A stretch of DNA of 64,000 bases from Marinifilaceae bacterium (GTDB lineage: Bacteria; Bacteroidota; Bacteroidia; Bacteroidales; Marinifilaceae), in the NCBI GenBank assembly GCA_025210485.1, contig JAOARN010000003.1, positions 1-64,000 of the forward strand, in the 5' to 3' direction. Both the position numbers and the translations under genes were made by a program. Shown piece after piece: positions 7,853 through 17,708 of the stretch (position 1 is the first letter of the stretch; every line of letters starts with the position of its first letter). The notes under the pieces are model-generated. The model was not told where the DNA came from. It saw nothing but the letters and a program-made list of their open reading frames with translations, and did no database searches.

Positions 7853-9772
7853 TTCGATGGCAGTTTTTATACCTTCTTTGTCAAATCCACATTCTTTGTA
7901 CAATTCCTGTTGTGTTCCTTGTTCTACCCAATTATCAGGTATTCCTAAGCGTTTTATCTTTCTTGCGTATGAATTTTCAGCCATAAATTCTATAATAGCT
8001 GAACCTAAGCCCCCTACTATTGTTCCATCTTCTACGCTTATAATGTTTTCATAATTATCAAATATCTCACTTAATAATTCTTTATCAATAGGTTTTAGAT
8101 AAATCATATTATAATGAGCAATTTTAATATCAGGATTTGCATTTTCAAATTCGCAAATTGCATCAGAAGCTAAATTTCCAATTGGTCCAAGACTCACTAT
8201 TGCTGTTCGATCTCCATCCTTGAATTTTTTCCCTTTTCCAACAGGGAGAATCTCCATATTGTTTCTCCAGTTCTTGATTCTGCCCTTACCTCGTGGATAC
8301 CTTATCGCAAAAGCTCCCATATCTTTCTGCTGAGCTGTATACATTAAGTTTCTAAGCTCATGTTCATCATATGGTGAGGCAATAGTAATATTTGGAATAC
8401 ATCTGAGAAAAGCAAGGTCGAACACACCATGATGTGTAGCTCCATCAGCTCCAACAAGTCCAGCTCTATCAAGACAGAACACAACATTCACATCTTGCAA
8501 TGCAACATCATGTATTATTTGATCATATGCTCTTTGGGCAAAAGATGAATATATAGCACAGAATGGTAGCATGCCTTTAGCTGCCAATCCGCCTGCAAAA
8601 GTAGCAGCATGTTGCTCGGCAATACCAACATCGAATGCTCTATCTGGCAATTCTTCCATCATTTTGTTTACAGAGCTACCAGTTGGCATAGCTGGCGTAA
8701 TTCCTACTATTTTTTCATTCTTTTTTGCTAGCTCAACCAATGTTTCTCCAAATACATCCTGAAATTTTAGTGGAGTTGATTCGCAACTACAATCAAGTAA
8801 TTCTCCTGTGTTTTTATCAAATTTGCCTGGAGCATGCCAATATGTTTGATTCTGCTCAGCTTTCTCAAATCCTTTCCCTTTTTTAGTAATACAGTGAAGT
8901 AGTTTTGGACCTGGAATCTTTTTTAAATCTTCTAATACCTTTACTAGATGATTGACATCATGACCATCAATAGGGCCAAAATATCTAAATTCTAGTGCCT
9001 CGAATAAATTGCTTTGCTTCAGAAGTACGGTTTTAATTCCATGTTCTATTTTCTGAAAAACAGATCGTGTATTAGCATTAATTTTATTGAATTTTCCCAA
9101 TAAACTCCATATATCTTTCTTTACTTTATTATAAGTCTGAGAAGTAGTAATATCGAGTAAATAATTATTAAGGCCCCCTACATTAGGGTCAATTGCCATA
9201 TTGTTGTCATTCAAAATAACTAATAAATCCGCATTAGTATTAGCTGCATTATTCATTCCTTCGAAGGCAAGTCCAGCTGTCATGGAACCGTCGCCAATAA
9301 CCGCTACAGTTCGTCTATCCTTTTCATTATTAAGATGAGCCGATACTGCCATTCCAAGTGCAGCCGAAATAGACGTAGATGAATGTCCTACTGTAAAACT
9401 ATCATATTCGCTTTCGTGTATATTTGGAAACCCACTGATTCCTTTGTATTTTCTGTTTGTATGGAATTTATCTTTTCTGCCAGTTAATATTTTATGTCCA
9501 TATGCTTGATGTCCAACATCCCAAATTAAATTATCATAAGGAGTATTTAATACATAATGTAGAGCAACAGATAATTCCACTACGCCCAAACTAGCACCAA
9601 AGTGACCTGGGTTAGATGAAACTTGCTCTATTATCTCTTGTCTTAATTCCTTACATACCTGAATCAAATCCTTTTCGTCAATCTTCTTAAGATCTTCAGG
9701 ATATTTTATATTATCTAAAAAATTTTTGTTTGAATCTTGCATAGTCTTCTTACAGCTAATTATATTCTGCAA
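7832..9772 (-). CDS. dxs: 1-deoxy-D-xylulose-5-phosphate synthase
   Basis: Condenses pyruvate and glyceraldehyde-3-phosphate with thiamine diphosphate, the first step of the MEP isoprenoid pathway. The 646-aa length is normal. Visible are the GHQAYGHKILTGR segment, the TPP-binding GDGSMTAGLAFEG...NDNNMAI motif, the FGPIDGHD region and the transketolase pyrimidine-domain motif DRAGLVGADGATHHGVFD. The polyprenyl synthase at 47611-48576 would use products of this pathway. A 185-base gap separates it from the upstream CPBP gene on the same strand. The 3' end overlaps the phosphatase gene on the other strand. Confidence 0.97.
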   Translation of the reverse strand: MQNIISCKKTMQDSNKNFLDNIKYPEDLKKIDEKDLIQVCKELRQEIIEQVSSNPGHFGASLGVVELSVALHYVLNTPYDNLIWDVGHQAYGHKILTGRKDKFHTNRKYKGISGFPNIHESEYDSFTVGHSSTSISAALGMAVSAHLNNEKDRRTVAVIGDGSMTAGLAFEGMNNAANTNADLLVILNDNNMAIDPNVGGLNNYLLDITTSQTYNKVKKDIWSLLGKFNKINANTRSVFQKIEHGIKTVLLKQSNLFEALEFRYFGPIDGHDVNHLVKVLEDLKKIPGPKLLHCITKKGKGFEKAEQNQTYWHAPGKFDKNTGELLDCSCESTPLKFQDVFGETLVELAKKNEKIVGITPAMPTGSSVNKMMEELPDRAFDVGIAEQHAATFAGGLAAKGMLPFCAIYSSFAQRAYDQIIHDVALQDVNVVFCLDRAGLVGADGATHHGVFDLAFLRCIPNITIASPYDEHELRNLMYTAQQKDMGAFAIRYPRGKGRIKNWRNNMEILPVGKGKKFKDGDRTAIVSLGPIGNLASDAICEFENANPDIKIAHYNMIYLKPIDKELLSEIFDNYENIISVEDGTIVGGLGSAIIEFMAENSYARKIKRLGIPDNWVEQGTQQELYKECGFDKEGIKTAIESFEFNA

Positions 9773-9966
9773 TTACAAAATACGTTATTATAATCTTTGG
9801 GAACAAACTAAATTTAGTATTTTATAATTATATTCCACAAATAAGGATAAACTAAATTTAAATTATAATTATTGTGTTCAGGTTTTTCTTTATAATTTAG
9901 GGAAACTTAAATTAATAATATAATTATATTAAATCCATGTTTCAATATATTTCGACATATTATGTT

Positions 9967-10881
9967 TTATATGTCGGCTTGACTGATACTATTTGAATTT
10001 TTAATTTTTCGAAGTAGAATTACAACTAATGCTGCCGAGATAAATGCAACAATTATTAGTCCCGTTGAGAGTTCCATTTCAGATGGGTCTTTATTAATTT
10101 CTGATTCAGGAGATATAAAAGCTACAACTACAGCAAGTCCATTATTGACAAAATGAGCTATTATAGGATACCATAGGTTTTTGGTATACCAAAACAAGTA
10201 ACCAAAGAAGATTCCAAGCATAAGGCGTGGTATAAAGCCAAAAAACTGCATATGAACAGCCGAAAAAGTAAATGCAGAAATAAATATAGCCCAATGAGCA
10301 TTTTTAGTCCATTTTTGAATATTGTTTTGTAATAATCCTCTGAAAAGTAATTCTTCACCAAGAGCAGGAATTATTGCAATCATAAATATATTGACTAAAA
10401 AGCTTCCAATATTATCCATGGCAAGGAATTTTTGGGTCATATCAGCAGCAAGATCTTCTTTCGCTCTCATCCAATTTTCAATTCCGTTCATAAATTCTGG
10501 AAAATTCATCTGGGCATTCCATATGCCCGAAACAGTAGCAATAGGAAGTGCTACTAGAATAAGTGATATAGACAGAATGATATTTTTGCTAGTTATATTT
10601 TTTTTGAGATTAAGAGAAGCTATACCCGTTTCTTCAATAAGATAAGCAGAGGCAAAACTTGGAATAATAAATAAACCGATAGAATAAAGTGTTTGAATAG
10701 CTTTAAGCATAGGTATATTTTCATCAGTCATGTTTACAAGTGACTCTACATCAGAAAATATTAGGCTAATTACTCCTCCTATGAATCCGACAAGAGAGAA
10801 ACTCATTATTAAAATAGCGAATGATAATAAAATCTTAAAAGATGGATGTAAATTACTAAATCGACCTTGATATTTTCCCAT
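9967..10881 (-). CDS. CPBP-family intramembrane metalloprotease (CAAX protease-like)
   Basis: A 304-aa membrane protein with about eight hydrophobic helices. The catalytic set of the Abi/CPBP family is present: E176-E177 and R181 in GEELLFRGLL, the FSAVH motif (H210) and a later HFVNN. Bacterial members cleave membrane or prenylated proteins or confer bacteriocin self-immunity; the substrate here is unknown. The gene starts 9 bases after the stop of the FtsX-like permease gene and is probably co-transcribed with it and rbfA. Confidence 0.85.
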   Translation of the reverse strand: MGKYQGRFSNLHPSFKILLSFAILIMSFSLVGFIGGVISLIFSDVESLVNMTDENIPMLKAIQTLYSIGLFIIPSFASAYLIEETGIASLNLKKNITSKNIILSISLILVALPIATVSGIWNAQMNFPEFMNGIENWMRAKEDLAADMTQKFLAMDNIGSFLVNIFMIAIIPALGEELLFRGLLQNNIQKWTKNAHWAIFISAFTFSAVHMQFFGFIPRLMLGIFFGYLFWYTKNLWYPIIAHFVNNGLAVVVAFISPESEINKDPSEMELSTGLIIVAFISAALVVILLRKIKNSNSISQADI

Positions 10882-10890
10882 GATAAACTG

Positions 10891-12108
10891 TTATTTATTT
10901 TTTAGAATATTTGAGCTAATATACCTTACAGGAAAACGGGATGCGATGTAACCTATTAGTATTACTGCTCCCAGACTGTAAATTATATCAGATAATTTGA
11001 TAATAACTGGATAGGAATTTGTAACAAAATCGGTACCTGAAGCCAGACTGATTAAGCCAAACTTTATTTGCGACCAACATATTAAAAGTCCTAAACTCAT
11101 ACCTATTAAACCGCCAAATATACTAATGCACCATCCTTCGAAAAGGAAAATATGTTGAATTAGTTTTTCGGAGGCTCCCATGCTTTTTAATATACTGATA
11201 TCATGTTTTTTGTCAATGATAAGCATACTTAATGATCCAATAATATTGAATGAAGCAATAATAAGTATAAAAACAAGAATAAAGAATATTGCTAATTTTT
11301 CAGTTTTCATCATTTTATACAATAGTTGATGTTGTTCATATCTATTTTGAATATTGAACTTATCTCCTATTATTGTATGTATGTCTGTTTTAAGTTTTTC
11401 GATATCGGTTCCTTTTTTTGCTCTAATTTCTATATGGCTTATTTCGTCCTTATAGTCGAATAATTTTCGTGCAAAATCAATTGGAACCATCATATATTGA
11501 GAATCAAAATCCTGCTGAATCATAAAAAATCCAGTTGGGTAAATATGCTTAATATTAAAAGGATTTTTTGTAATATTATATCCTTTTAATTTTCTTTTTG
11601 GAGCATATATCTTTATAGGATTTATAAAATTTAAACCTACTCCCAATTGCATTCCAAATGAATATCCCATTACAGCATAATCCTGTTGTTTGTGTTTTAT
11701 AATAAATTGTCCATCAACAATCATGCTGTCTATGCCTGAGTGTTTTACAAATTCATTATCTACCCCTTTAATTACTGCGGGTTTTTGACGATTACCATTT
11801 TTAACAAGAGCATTATCTTCCACTACTTGAGCAAAAGATATGATTCTAGCATCGTTTTTTATTTTCAGGAATGATGAATCGGGAATAAAAGTTTTTCCTT
11901 TTACAGGCAATATTTTTAAATCTGGATCAAAGGAGCTATATAAATTTTTGATTAATCCGTCGAATCCGTTAAAAACCGAAAGAACTATAATCAATGCCAT
12001 TGTGCCAATCGATATACCAATTGTTGATATTATAGATATTATATTGATTATATTTTTTTTCTTTTTCGAAAAAAGGTATCTAAATGCTATAAAAGGAATT
12101 ATTCTCAA
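10891..12108 (-). CDS. FtsX-like ABC transporter permease (LolC/LolE type)
   Basis: A 405-aa protein with the architecture of lipoprotein-releasing permeases: an N-terminal helix following FRYLFSKKKKNIINIIS, a large periplasmic domain (about residues 45-260) and three C-terminal helices with the KSMGASEKLIQHIF coupling segment. Such proteins pair with a LolD-like ATPase to extract lipoproteins from the inner membrane; no ATPase gene is adjacent. It sits 13 bases after rbfA and 9 bases before the CPBP gene in one minus-strand run. A general MacB-like role cannot be excluded. Confidence 0.82.
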   Translation of the reverse strand: MRIIPFIAFRYLFSKKKKNIINIISIISTIGISIGTMALIIVLSVFNGFDGLIKNLYSSFDPDLKILPVKGKTFIPDSSFLKIKNDARIISFAQVVEDNALVKNGNRQKPAVIKGVDNEFVKHSGIDSMIVDGQFIIKHKQQDYAVMGYSFGMQLGVGLNFINPIKIYAPKRKLKGYNITKNPFNIKHIYPTGFFMIQQDFDSQYMMVPIDFARKLFDYKDEISHIEIRAKKGTDIEKLKTDIHTIIGDKFNIQNRYEQHQLLYKMMKTEKLAIFFILVFILIIASFNIIGSLSMLIIDKKHDISILKSMGASEKLIQHIFLFEGWCISIFGGLIGMSLGLLICWSQIKFGLISLASGTDFVTNSYPVIIKLSDIIYSLGAVILIGYIASRFPVRYISSNILKNK

Positions 12109-12121
12109 TTTTGAATATATT

Positions 12122-12460
12122 TTAGTTATCTAAATTTTTCTCAATATTTTCAATATAATCAAGTGAATCGTCAACAAAGAAAGCTAATTCAGGAACAATT
12201 CTCAATTGTTTTCCTACAACTTTTCCTAATTGGTATCTTAATTGTCCCGAAATTTTTGATATATGTTTAATCACTTCCTCGTTGTCAGTTGATGGGAATA
12301 TGCTAAGATATGATTTAGCAAGTCCCAAATCAGGTGATACTCTTGTTGTCGTAACACTTATCATTTTTCCTGGATATATATTCGAAATTTCTTTTCTAAA
12401 TATTTCACTTAATTCTTTTTGAATCAATCTTCCTACTTTTCTTTGTCTCTCCGTATACAT
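12122..12460 (-). CDS. rbfA: 30S ribosome-binding factor A
   Basis: A small KH-like protein (112 aa) that binds the 17S/16S rRNA during late 30S maturation and cold adaptation. Diagnostic features are the N-terminal R-Q-x-K-V-G-R-L-I-Q-K-E-L helix, the VTTTRVSPDLGLAKSYLSIF strand and the LRIVPELAFFVDDSLDY segment with the A-kink region before it. It precedes the FtsX-like permease, an order I recall from other Bacteroidota, and follows the SNF2 gene by 46 bases. Confidence 0.93.
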   Translation of the reverse strand: MYTERQRKVGRLIQKELSEIFRKEISNIYPGKMISVTTTRVSPDLGLAKSYLSIFPSTDNEEVIKHISKISGQLRYQLGKVVGKQLRIVPELAFFVDDSLDYIENIEKNLDN

Positions 12461-12506
12461 TTTATAAAATATTTAATATAAATTTTAACAAATTTAATCA
12501 ATGATA

Positions 12507-15500
12507 TTAATCAAACAAATCTTGTATGTCTTTAACACTAAGATTTTTCATTACTCCTTCGTCTGTATGTATTATATCTCCAGCCAATTTTTTCTTTTTT
12601 GCTTGGAGTAATAATATTTTTTCTTCAATTGTATTTTTACAAATCATGCGATATGCAAATACCTTCTTGTCTTGTCCTATTCTGTAGCATCTGTCGATAG
12701 CTTGATTTTCTACGGCTGGGTTCCACCATGGATCCATTAGGTAGACATAATCTGCAGCTGTTAGATTTAAACCAGTTCCTCCTGCTTTTAGCGATATTAG
12801 GAAAACTCTTAGTTCAGGGTTCTCTTGAAAGTTCTTAACTGATATTTCTCGTTGCGAAGGGCTACTTTGACCATCTAAATATTCGTAAGCTATATTTCTC
12901 TTATTTAATTCTGTCTTCACAAGATCTAACATTTTCACAAATTGGGAAAAGACTAATATTTTATGGTTTGAAGTCTTTTCGGAAATGTGTTGCATTAGTT
13001 CATCAAGTTTTGCTGACTCCGAATCTATTATTTCATCATTTTTCGTAAGCTTAGGGCTATCGCATATCAGTCTCAGTTTAGTAAGGGCTTCGAGTACCAT
13101 CATTTTTGATTTTCCTATACCTTCTGCTTCTATATTCTGCATCAGTTTTTCTTTGTATTCGTTTCTAAATGCATCATATACTTTTCTTTGTGCTGTGCCC
13201 ATTTCACAGTAAATTATATTTTCTGTTTTCTCAGGCAATTCTGTTGCTACTTGCTCCTTGGTTCTTCTTAGGATAAATGGATTTACTGTTTTTTGCAGTT
13301 CGGCAGCCATTTGTTCATCTGATTCCTTGTCGATAGGATTTGAAAAATTGTCTTTAAAGTTCTTAACTCCTCCTAAGAAACCTGGATTTACAAAGTTCAT
13401 TTGAGCGTATAAATCGAAGGTACTATTTTCTATAGGAGTACCTGTAAGCGCAATTTTATTTCGTGCATTTATCAGATTACAAGCTTTATATCTTCTAGAC
13501 GAAGGATTCTTGATTGCTTGAGATTCGTCAAGTATAGCATAGTTAAATTCAAAAGCACTTATGAATTCAATATCTCGTAATAGAATACCGTATGTTGTAA
13601 ATATAAGATCGTTCCCATCAAATTTTGAATTATCGTATCCTCTCGAATTTCCGTAGTGGAAATGATATTTCAGACTAGGAGCGAATTTTTTTATCTCATT
13701 CTCCCAGTTGAATAATAGAGTTGTTGGCACTACAATTAAGTTAGGTTTACTGTCTTTCTTTACTATTTTGAGAATAAAACTAAGTATTTGAATTGTTTTA
13801 CCAAGCCCCATATCATCAGCCAAAATACCTCCCCATCCCATTTCATCAAGAAAGTTAAGCCAATTAAGTCCTTCTTTTTGATAAGGTCTAAGTTCAGCAT
13901 TTAGTTCTTGAGGACATTCAATGGTCGATATTTCTTTAAAAGCTCGTAATTTTTGTCGTTTTAAGGCAATCTCTTCTATTATTTGATTATCAAGCATGGA
14001 ATCAAATAGTTCATCTACTATTGAAAACTTAAGTTTAGATATTTCTAATTTATCTTTTTTGATTTCTGCATGACGGAAGTATTTTTCAAATTTTTGTATC
14101 CATTCCTCAGGCATTATACCAACAGAGCCATCTTTAAGTTGAATAAATTTCTGTTTGTTTATAATAGCTTTTTTAATATCTGCTAGTTTGACATGATTAT
14201 CACCAAAGCTTACTTTTAGGTTTAGCTCAAACCAATCAATTCCAGAACTGATATTGCTTGTAATTTTTGCTTTATAAGGCGAATATTTGAAATTTTTCAA
14301 TTCTTTCATTCCAAATACTTCAATTTGTGAATTTTGAAGCTGCTCGTAGAACTTATAAAACCATAAATCTTGCATAAATTCATTTGAATTTAGTGCGAAT
14401 ATTTTACCTGCCTTTTGTTCCTCAAATTTAGGGTGTAATTGTGCAATTTCGTCAAGGAAATCGTTTTCAAGGTCGAAATTTCTATAGAATATTTTAACTT
14501 CATTATTGTCTTTATGTACAATATTACCTTGATTATTTAATTTAATTGGAGCTCCATTTTTATATTCAACAGAAGGAGTAATAATTAGATTATCATCTTC
14601 TTCACTCAGGTATATTTGTTTGGTCTTAAAATCTAATTCTAGTTTTTCAACATCGATGAGTTTCGAATTAAATTCAATATTTACATGTTTTGATAATGGA
14701 ATGATAATTTCATTCAAAAATGCATCTTTATGTTTAGCTGAAATCATTAGAGGAAGCTCTAGTTCTCTACTGTAGATATATGCCTGAAATGATTCGAATA
14801 AGAATAAAGAATTTGCTAATCTGTTTACTACTGCATCCGAATTTATTGAAGATGTAAAGTCTTGATCATCTATCATGTAGATAGGTTCAAGTATTAAATA
14901 ATTTCCTTTATCAGTAAGTTTAAGTGAAAATTTGATTCTACTATTGGATACTTTTACTGAATCTAAATCCTTTTTCTTTATATTGAATTCGAAATCAGGG
15001 GAATTATCATAAAATACAAATTTATTATTTTGCAATAAGTTAAATGCCTTATTTAAAAGTATAAAATCCTGATATGAGTTCGAAGATAGTGTTTCATACT
15101 TATTTGAATATACAAAATCTGCGTATTCATCCTTAACTGGGATTTGAATATCTTCTATACCTAAATCTTGAAAGTTTGAAATCATTTTAGTTCTTGCCTT
15201 ATTTAGCTTTGCAGTAAATGCTTTGATTTCAATTTCGTTGGTCTCGTTTGTATAATCAGTTATTCTAAATTTAAAACCGAGTTCGTAATTATTATATTGG
15301 CTATGAGTATTTGTGGGTATTATATGTGAATTTAAATTATCACTCAGACTTTTAAATCCTCTTAGATATGAACTTAGGTTTTTTACAGATATTATGTTTT
15401 GAAATTCTGCAGTTTTTGGCTGGTAATAACTGCCATTTTCTATCGAATAAAATATGTCAATATTCTTTTTTAATTCTTTTTCACTCGAAAAATCAAAATC

Positions 15501-16286
15501 ATGCATCAAATTATTTATTACATCCTGATATGCTTTTGAAAAGAAGAAGGTGAAAGGTGATTTTTTAGATGAGTCTATGCTTGATAAATATCTAAGCACT
15601 GCGTATTCATAGGGACTAAACTCATTAAAGTAATTAAATCGACCATTTTCAATATCTATGTATACTTTATTGTCTATTTTTCTGAAAATAACTTTATTTT
15701 CTTCTTCAAAATAACTGTCATTTATATCCACAATTATTTCGGAGTCCTCATTCATATAGAAATAGTCCGAGATATTATCTTCTCTGTATATAATTTCACC
15801 TTTATTTGAGTACTTGCGAAGACTTTGGTCGTAATCGTTTAAATTGATATTCTTATATGATTTTAGTTTAAATCCGTTATCTCCTCTTTCGTGTTTTTTT
15901 ACTTTTTTTATTACATCTGATCCTTTTTCTTTCTTTTTTCCTTTTTCTTTAGATTTTTCAGTATCCTCTCCTTCTATTAGAAATTGCCCATTAGCAATGC
16001 TATCTTTCAATTCGAGCAGAGCTGCAACTCTGTGCTTGCACATTACGCCCCAAGTATAGGGACAAGAACAAGAACTTGTCAGCGATCTTTTGGATAATCC
16101 ATTTATAATTATATCATATTTTACAGAGCCAAATACTTCGATATGAAATTTGTCTTTTTCTTCAGAATAAGAAAGTATATTTACTCTGCCTAGCTCATAT
16201 AATTTTCTACCTCTAGCTTTTACTTGCGAAGAGCTAAAATATTCAATATTTCTATCTATTAATTCGAAAAGTTCTTTCTTATTCAT
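12507..16286 (-). CDS. SWIM zinc finger and SNF2-type helicase
   Basis: A 1259-aa protein. A SWIM zinc finger lies at residues 73-85 (C73-x-C75-x7-C83-x-H85). A long, poorly conserved middle part follows, including a K/E-rich linker around 105-135. A C-terminal SNF2/RapA-like ATPase has Walker A DDMGLGKT, the DEAH-box variant LDESQAIKNP, the LTGTPIENS motif and the helicase C motifs ending in DRCYRIGQDKKV. Such SWIM-SNF2 proteins are common in bacteria and are presumed DNA translocases or nucleoprotein remodelers; the exact role is unknown. It lies 46 bases upstream of rbfA. No nuclease or methylase partner is near, so an antiphage role is not supported. Confidence 0.88.
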   Translation of the reverse strand: MNKKELFELIDRNIEYFSSSQVKARGRKLYELGRVNILSYSEEKDKFHIEVFGSVKYDIIINGLSKRSLTSSCSCPYTWGVMCKHRVAALLELKDSIANGQFLIEGEDTEKSKEKGKKKEKGSDVIKKVKKHERGDNGFKLKSYKNINLNDYDQSLRKYSNKGEIIYREDNISDYFYMNEDSEIIVDINDSYFEEENKVIFRKIDNKVYIDIENGRFNYFNEFSPYEYAVLRYLSSIDSSKKSPFTFFFSKAYQDVINNLMHDFDFSSEKELKKNIDIFYSIENGSYYQPKTAEFQNIISVKNLSSYLRGFKSLSDNLNSHIIPTNTHSQYNNYELGFKFRITDYTNETNEIEIKAFTAKLNKARTKMISNFQDLGIEDIQIPVKDEYADFVYSNKYETLSSNSYQDFILLNKAFNLLQNNKFVFYDNSPDFEFNIKKKDLDSVKVSNSRIKFSLKLTDKGNYLILEPIYMIDDQDFTSSINSDAVVNRLANSLFLFESFQAYIYSRELELPLMISAKHKDAFLNEIIIPLSKHVNIEFNSKLIDVEKLELDFKTKQIYLSEEDDNLIITPSVEYKNGAPIKLNNQGNIVHKDNNEVKIFYRNFDLENDFLDEIAQLHPKFEEQKAGKIFALNSNEFMQDLWFYKFYEQLQNSQIEVFGMKELKNFKYSPYKAKITSNISSGIDWFELNLKVSFGDNHVKLADIKKAIINKQKFIQLKDGSVGIMPEEWIQKFEKYFRHAEIKKDKLEISKLKFSIVDELFDSMLDNQIIEEIALKRQKLRAFKEISTIECPQELNAELRPYQKEGLNWLNFLDEMGWGGILADDMGLGKTIQILSFILKIVKKDSKPNLIVVPTTLLFNWENEIKKFAPSLKYHFHYGNSRGYDNSKFDGNDLIFTTYGILLRDIEFISAFEFNYAILDESQAIKNPSSRRYKACNLINARNKIALTGTPIENSTFDLYAQMNFVNPGFLGGVKNFKDNFSNPIDKESDEQMAAELQKTVNPFILRRTKEQVATELPEKTENIIYCEMGTAQRKVYDAFRNEYKEKLMQNIEAEGIGKSKMMVLEALTKLRLICDSPKLTKNDEIIDSESAKLDELMQHISEKTSNHKILVFSQFVKMLDLVKTELNKRNIAYEYLDGQSSPSQREISVKNFQENPELRVFLISLKAGGTGLNLTAADYVYLMDPWWNPAVENQAIDRCYRIGQDKKVFAYRMICKNTIEEKILLLQAKKKKLAGDIIHTDEGVMKNLSVKDIQDLFD

Positions 16287-16362
16287 ATTTACGTATTCTC
16301 TGTTTGATTATAATTATTTAATTATCAATGATTAAATAATAATGAAAAAAAGTAATGGTGAA

Positions 16363-16560
16363 TTATTTCCCCAAAGGGACAAAAATATTAATTATACTTG
16401 AAAGTATTTCAGTAATTAATAAAAGTTTGTATAATTTATTGGGAATATTCTTTTTTAGCTGATTAAGTATATCTGATGTTGGCAATTTGTATTCCCTAAA
16501 TTTACTTCCCCTACTTGAGTATTGTATGGATGCTCCGCTTATTTCAAATTTGCACCAATC
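16363..16560 (-). pseudogene. Orphan open frame without a start codon (possible gene remnant)
   Basis: On the minus strand a frame opens after a stop (16561-16563) and reads 65 codons to TAA at 16363-16365. It gives a protein-like sequence (DWCKFEISGASIQYSSRG, then KFREYKLPTSDILNQLKK and a hydrophobic tail). It lacks ATG or GTG and has only one internal TTG. Its composition is more protein-like than the surrounding AT-rich DNA, so it may be the 3' end of a lost gene. The family is not recognised. Confidence 0.25.
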
Positions 16561-16819
16561 TTAATTCGAACTGCAAAAGTACCTACTTGATATCAATGCT
16601 AATTTTTACTTATTCTGAAATAAGCTTTAAAACAATAATTGAATATAGACTATAATTATAGACAATGTTTTTTAATTTTAATTTCCCATTGAATAAAAAA
16701 AATCAAATCTGAAATATCGCTGCTTTAATAGTTTATTTAAACTTATCAATCAGGTAGTTTAAAATGTTTAATAAAAATTAAGCTAAGCTGTTGTTAGTAA
16801 ATTAAATCCCTAATTATTC

Positions 16820-16848
16820 TTTGTATTCCCAATATTCTGTTATCTTTA
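16820..16848 (+). promoter_or_regulatory. Bacteroidota-type promoter candidate for the lipoprotein gene
   Basis: TTTG at 16820-16823, a 17-base spacer and TATCTTTA at 16841-16848. The -7 box matches TAnnTTTG except for its last base, and the spacer is slightly short. The predicted start would be about 30 bases upstream of the ATG at 16886. Confidence 0.35.
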
Positions 16849-16885
16849 GTACCTATTTTTCCCAAATCACACAACATAAAACAAG

Positions 16886-17641
16886 ATGAGTAGAAACATA
16901 AGATACGCAATACTTTTCTTAAGCCTAGTAAACTTCTCCTGTGGCCTATCCCAACAGGCAATTAAAGAAAAAAATTATAGGATTAAAGAAATAACTCTTT
17001 GTATTAAGGATAAGAAAATTCAGAAAAAAGACTCCTTAGGTAATATCAGATCTTTTCTTCAGTACCAAGTGGGTGATATTATTAATTTTAAAAGAGAATG
17101 GACTTGTCTCAATGAGGAAGTCGAAAAATTTAATTATGTCGAAGGTTATTATTATGTAGTAAAGCTAAGGCGTGTATGGCCAGATAAGAAGAATCCTAAA
17201 AACTATAGTTTAGAATTGTCTGAGATTGTAAAAAAAGAGAAGAATCCATACTATATTAATCCAGTTGCTACTATTCTTTCGACAGAAAAAAATACATACA
17301 GAATAGGAGAAACTATAAAACTAAAATTTACTGTAAGAAATAATAGTGAGAATGATTTTCTTTTTCTTTCATGGGGAACCCCTCTAGATGAGATATTGAC
17401 TAGTGATTGTCTGAAAGTAAAAATTAATAATAAACCTATTGATTATACAGGACTTTTGGTTAAAAGAATGCCACCCGAACCAGAGGATTATAAGCGACTC
17501 TTACCTAGTACTCAAATGAGTGCCGTGTTAAATTTGATAGATGGATATGTTCCTAAAGAAAAAGGTGAGTTGAAAATCTATTTTAAAGATAATTTTAATG
17601 GCTTACCAGAATCCAATACTATAACAATCAATATAATGTAG
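16886..17641 (+). CDS. Lipoprotein with a deuterolysin (M35)-type Ig-like domain
   Basis: A 251-aa protein with a signal peptide whose end (LVNFSC, C19) looks like a lipobox, so a membrane-anchored lipoprotein is likely. Residues about 120-250 resemble the Ig-like inhibitor or pro-domain that precedes the catalytic part of M35 deuterolysin peptidases: YRIGETIKLKFTVRNNS, then WGTPLDEI, an N-K-P-I-D-Y-T-G-L turn, the K-R-M-P-P-E-P-E-D-Y segment and an L-P-S-T-Q-M strand. No HExxH motif or catalytic domain is present. It might bind or inhibit a peptidase, or be a structural Ig domain. The family likeness is from memory; residues 20-110 are unrecognised. Confidence 0.6.
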   Translation: MSRNIRYAILFLSLVNFSCGLSQQAIKEKNYRIKEITLCIKDKKIQKKDSLGNIRSFLQYQVGDIINFKREWTCLNEEVEKFNYVEGYYYVVKLRRVWPDKKNPKNYSLELSEIVKKEKNPYYINPVATILSTEKNTYRIGETIKLKFTVRNNSENDFLFLSWGTPLDEILTSDCLKVKINNKPIDYTGLLVKRMPPEPEDYKRLLPSTQMSAVLNLIDGYVPKEKGELKIYFKDNFNGLPESNTITINIM

Positions 17642-17708
17642 AAAAAAATGGATAAAGATATTATTGTTAAGAAATCCCAGAAATTATATTATTACAAATG
17701 TAAAGCCT

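Larger units (their letters stand above)
16287..16885. other. Gene-poor 600-base region upstream of the lipoprotein gene
   Basis: Apart from the orphan minus-strand frame at 16363-16560 and a promoter-like site at 16820-16848, this is AT-rich DNA with stops in the frames checked. No tRNA, repeat or riboswitch fold was recognised. Confidence 0.4.

Noticed and set aside
9953-9976. 8-bp hairpin at the 3' end of the CPBP gene as a terminator
   Set aside because: The stem overlaps the coding end and no T-run follows in the direction of transcription.
12507-16286. SNF2 helicase as part of an antiphage island
   Set aside because: Neighbours are rbfA, a permease and an isoprenoid gene, with no nuclease, methylase or integrase.
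16287-16885. Hidden tRNA or riboswitch in the long spacer
   Set aside because: No T-loop or CCA signature and no strong multi-stem fold could be found by eye.
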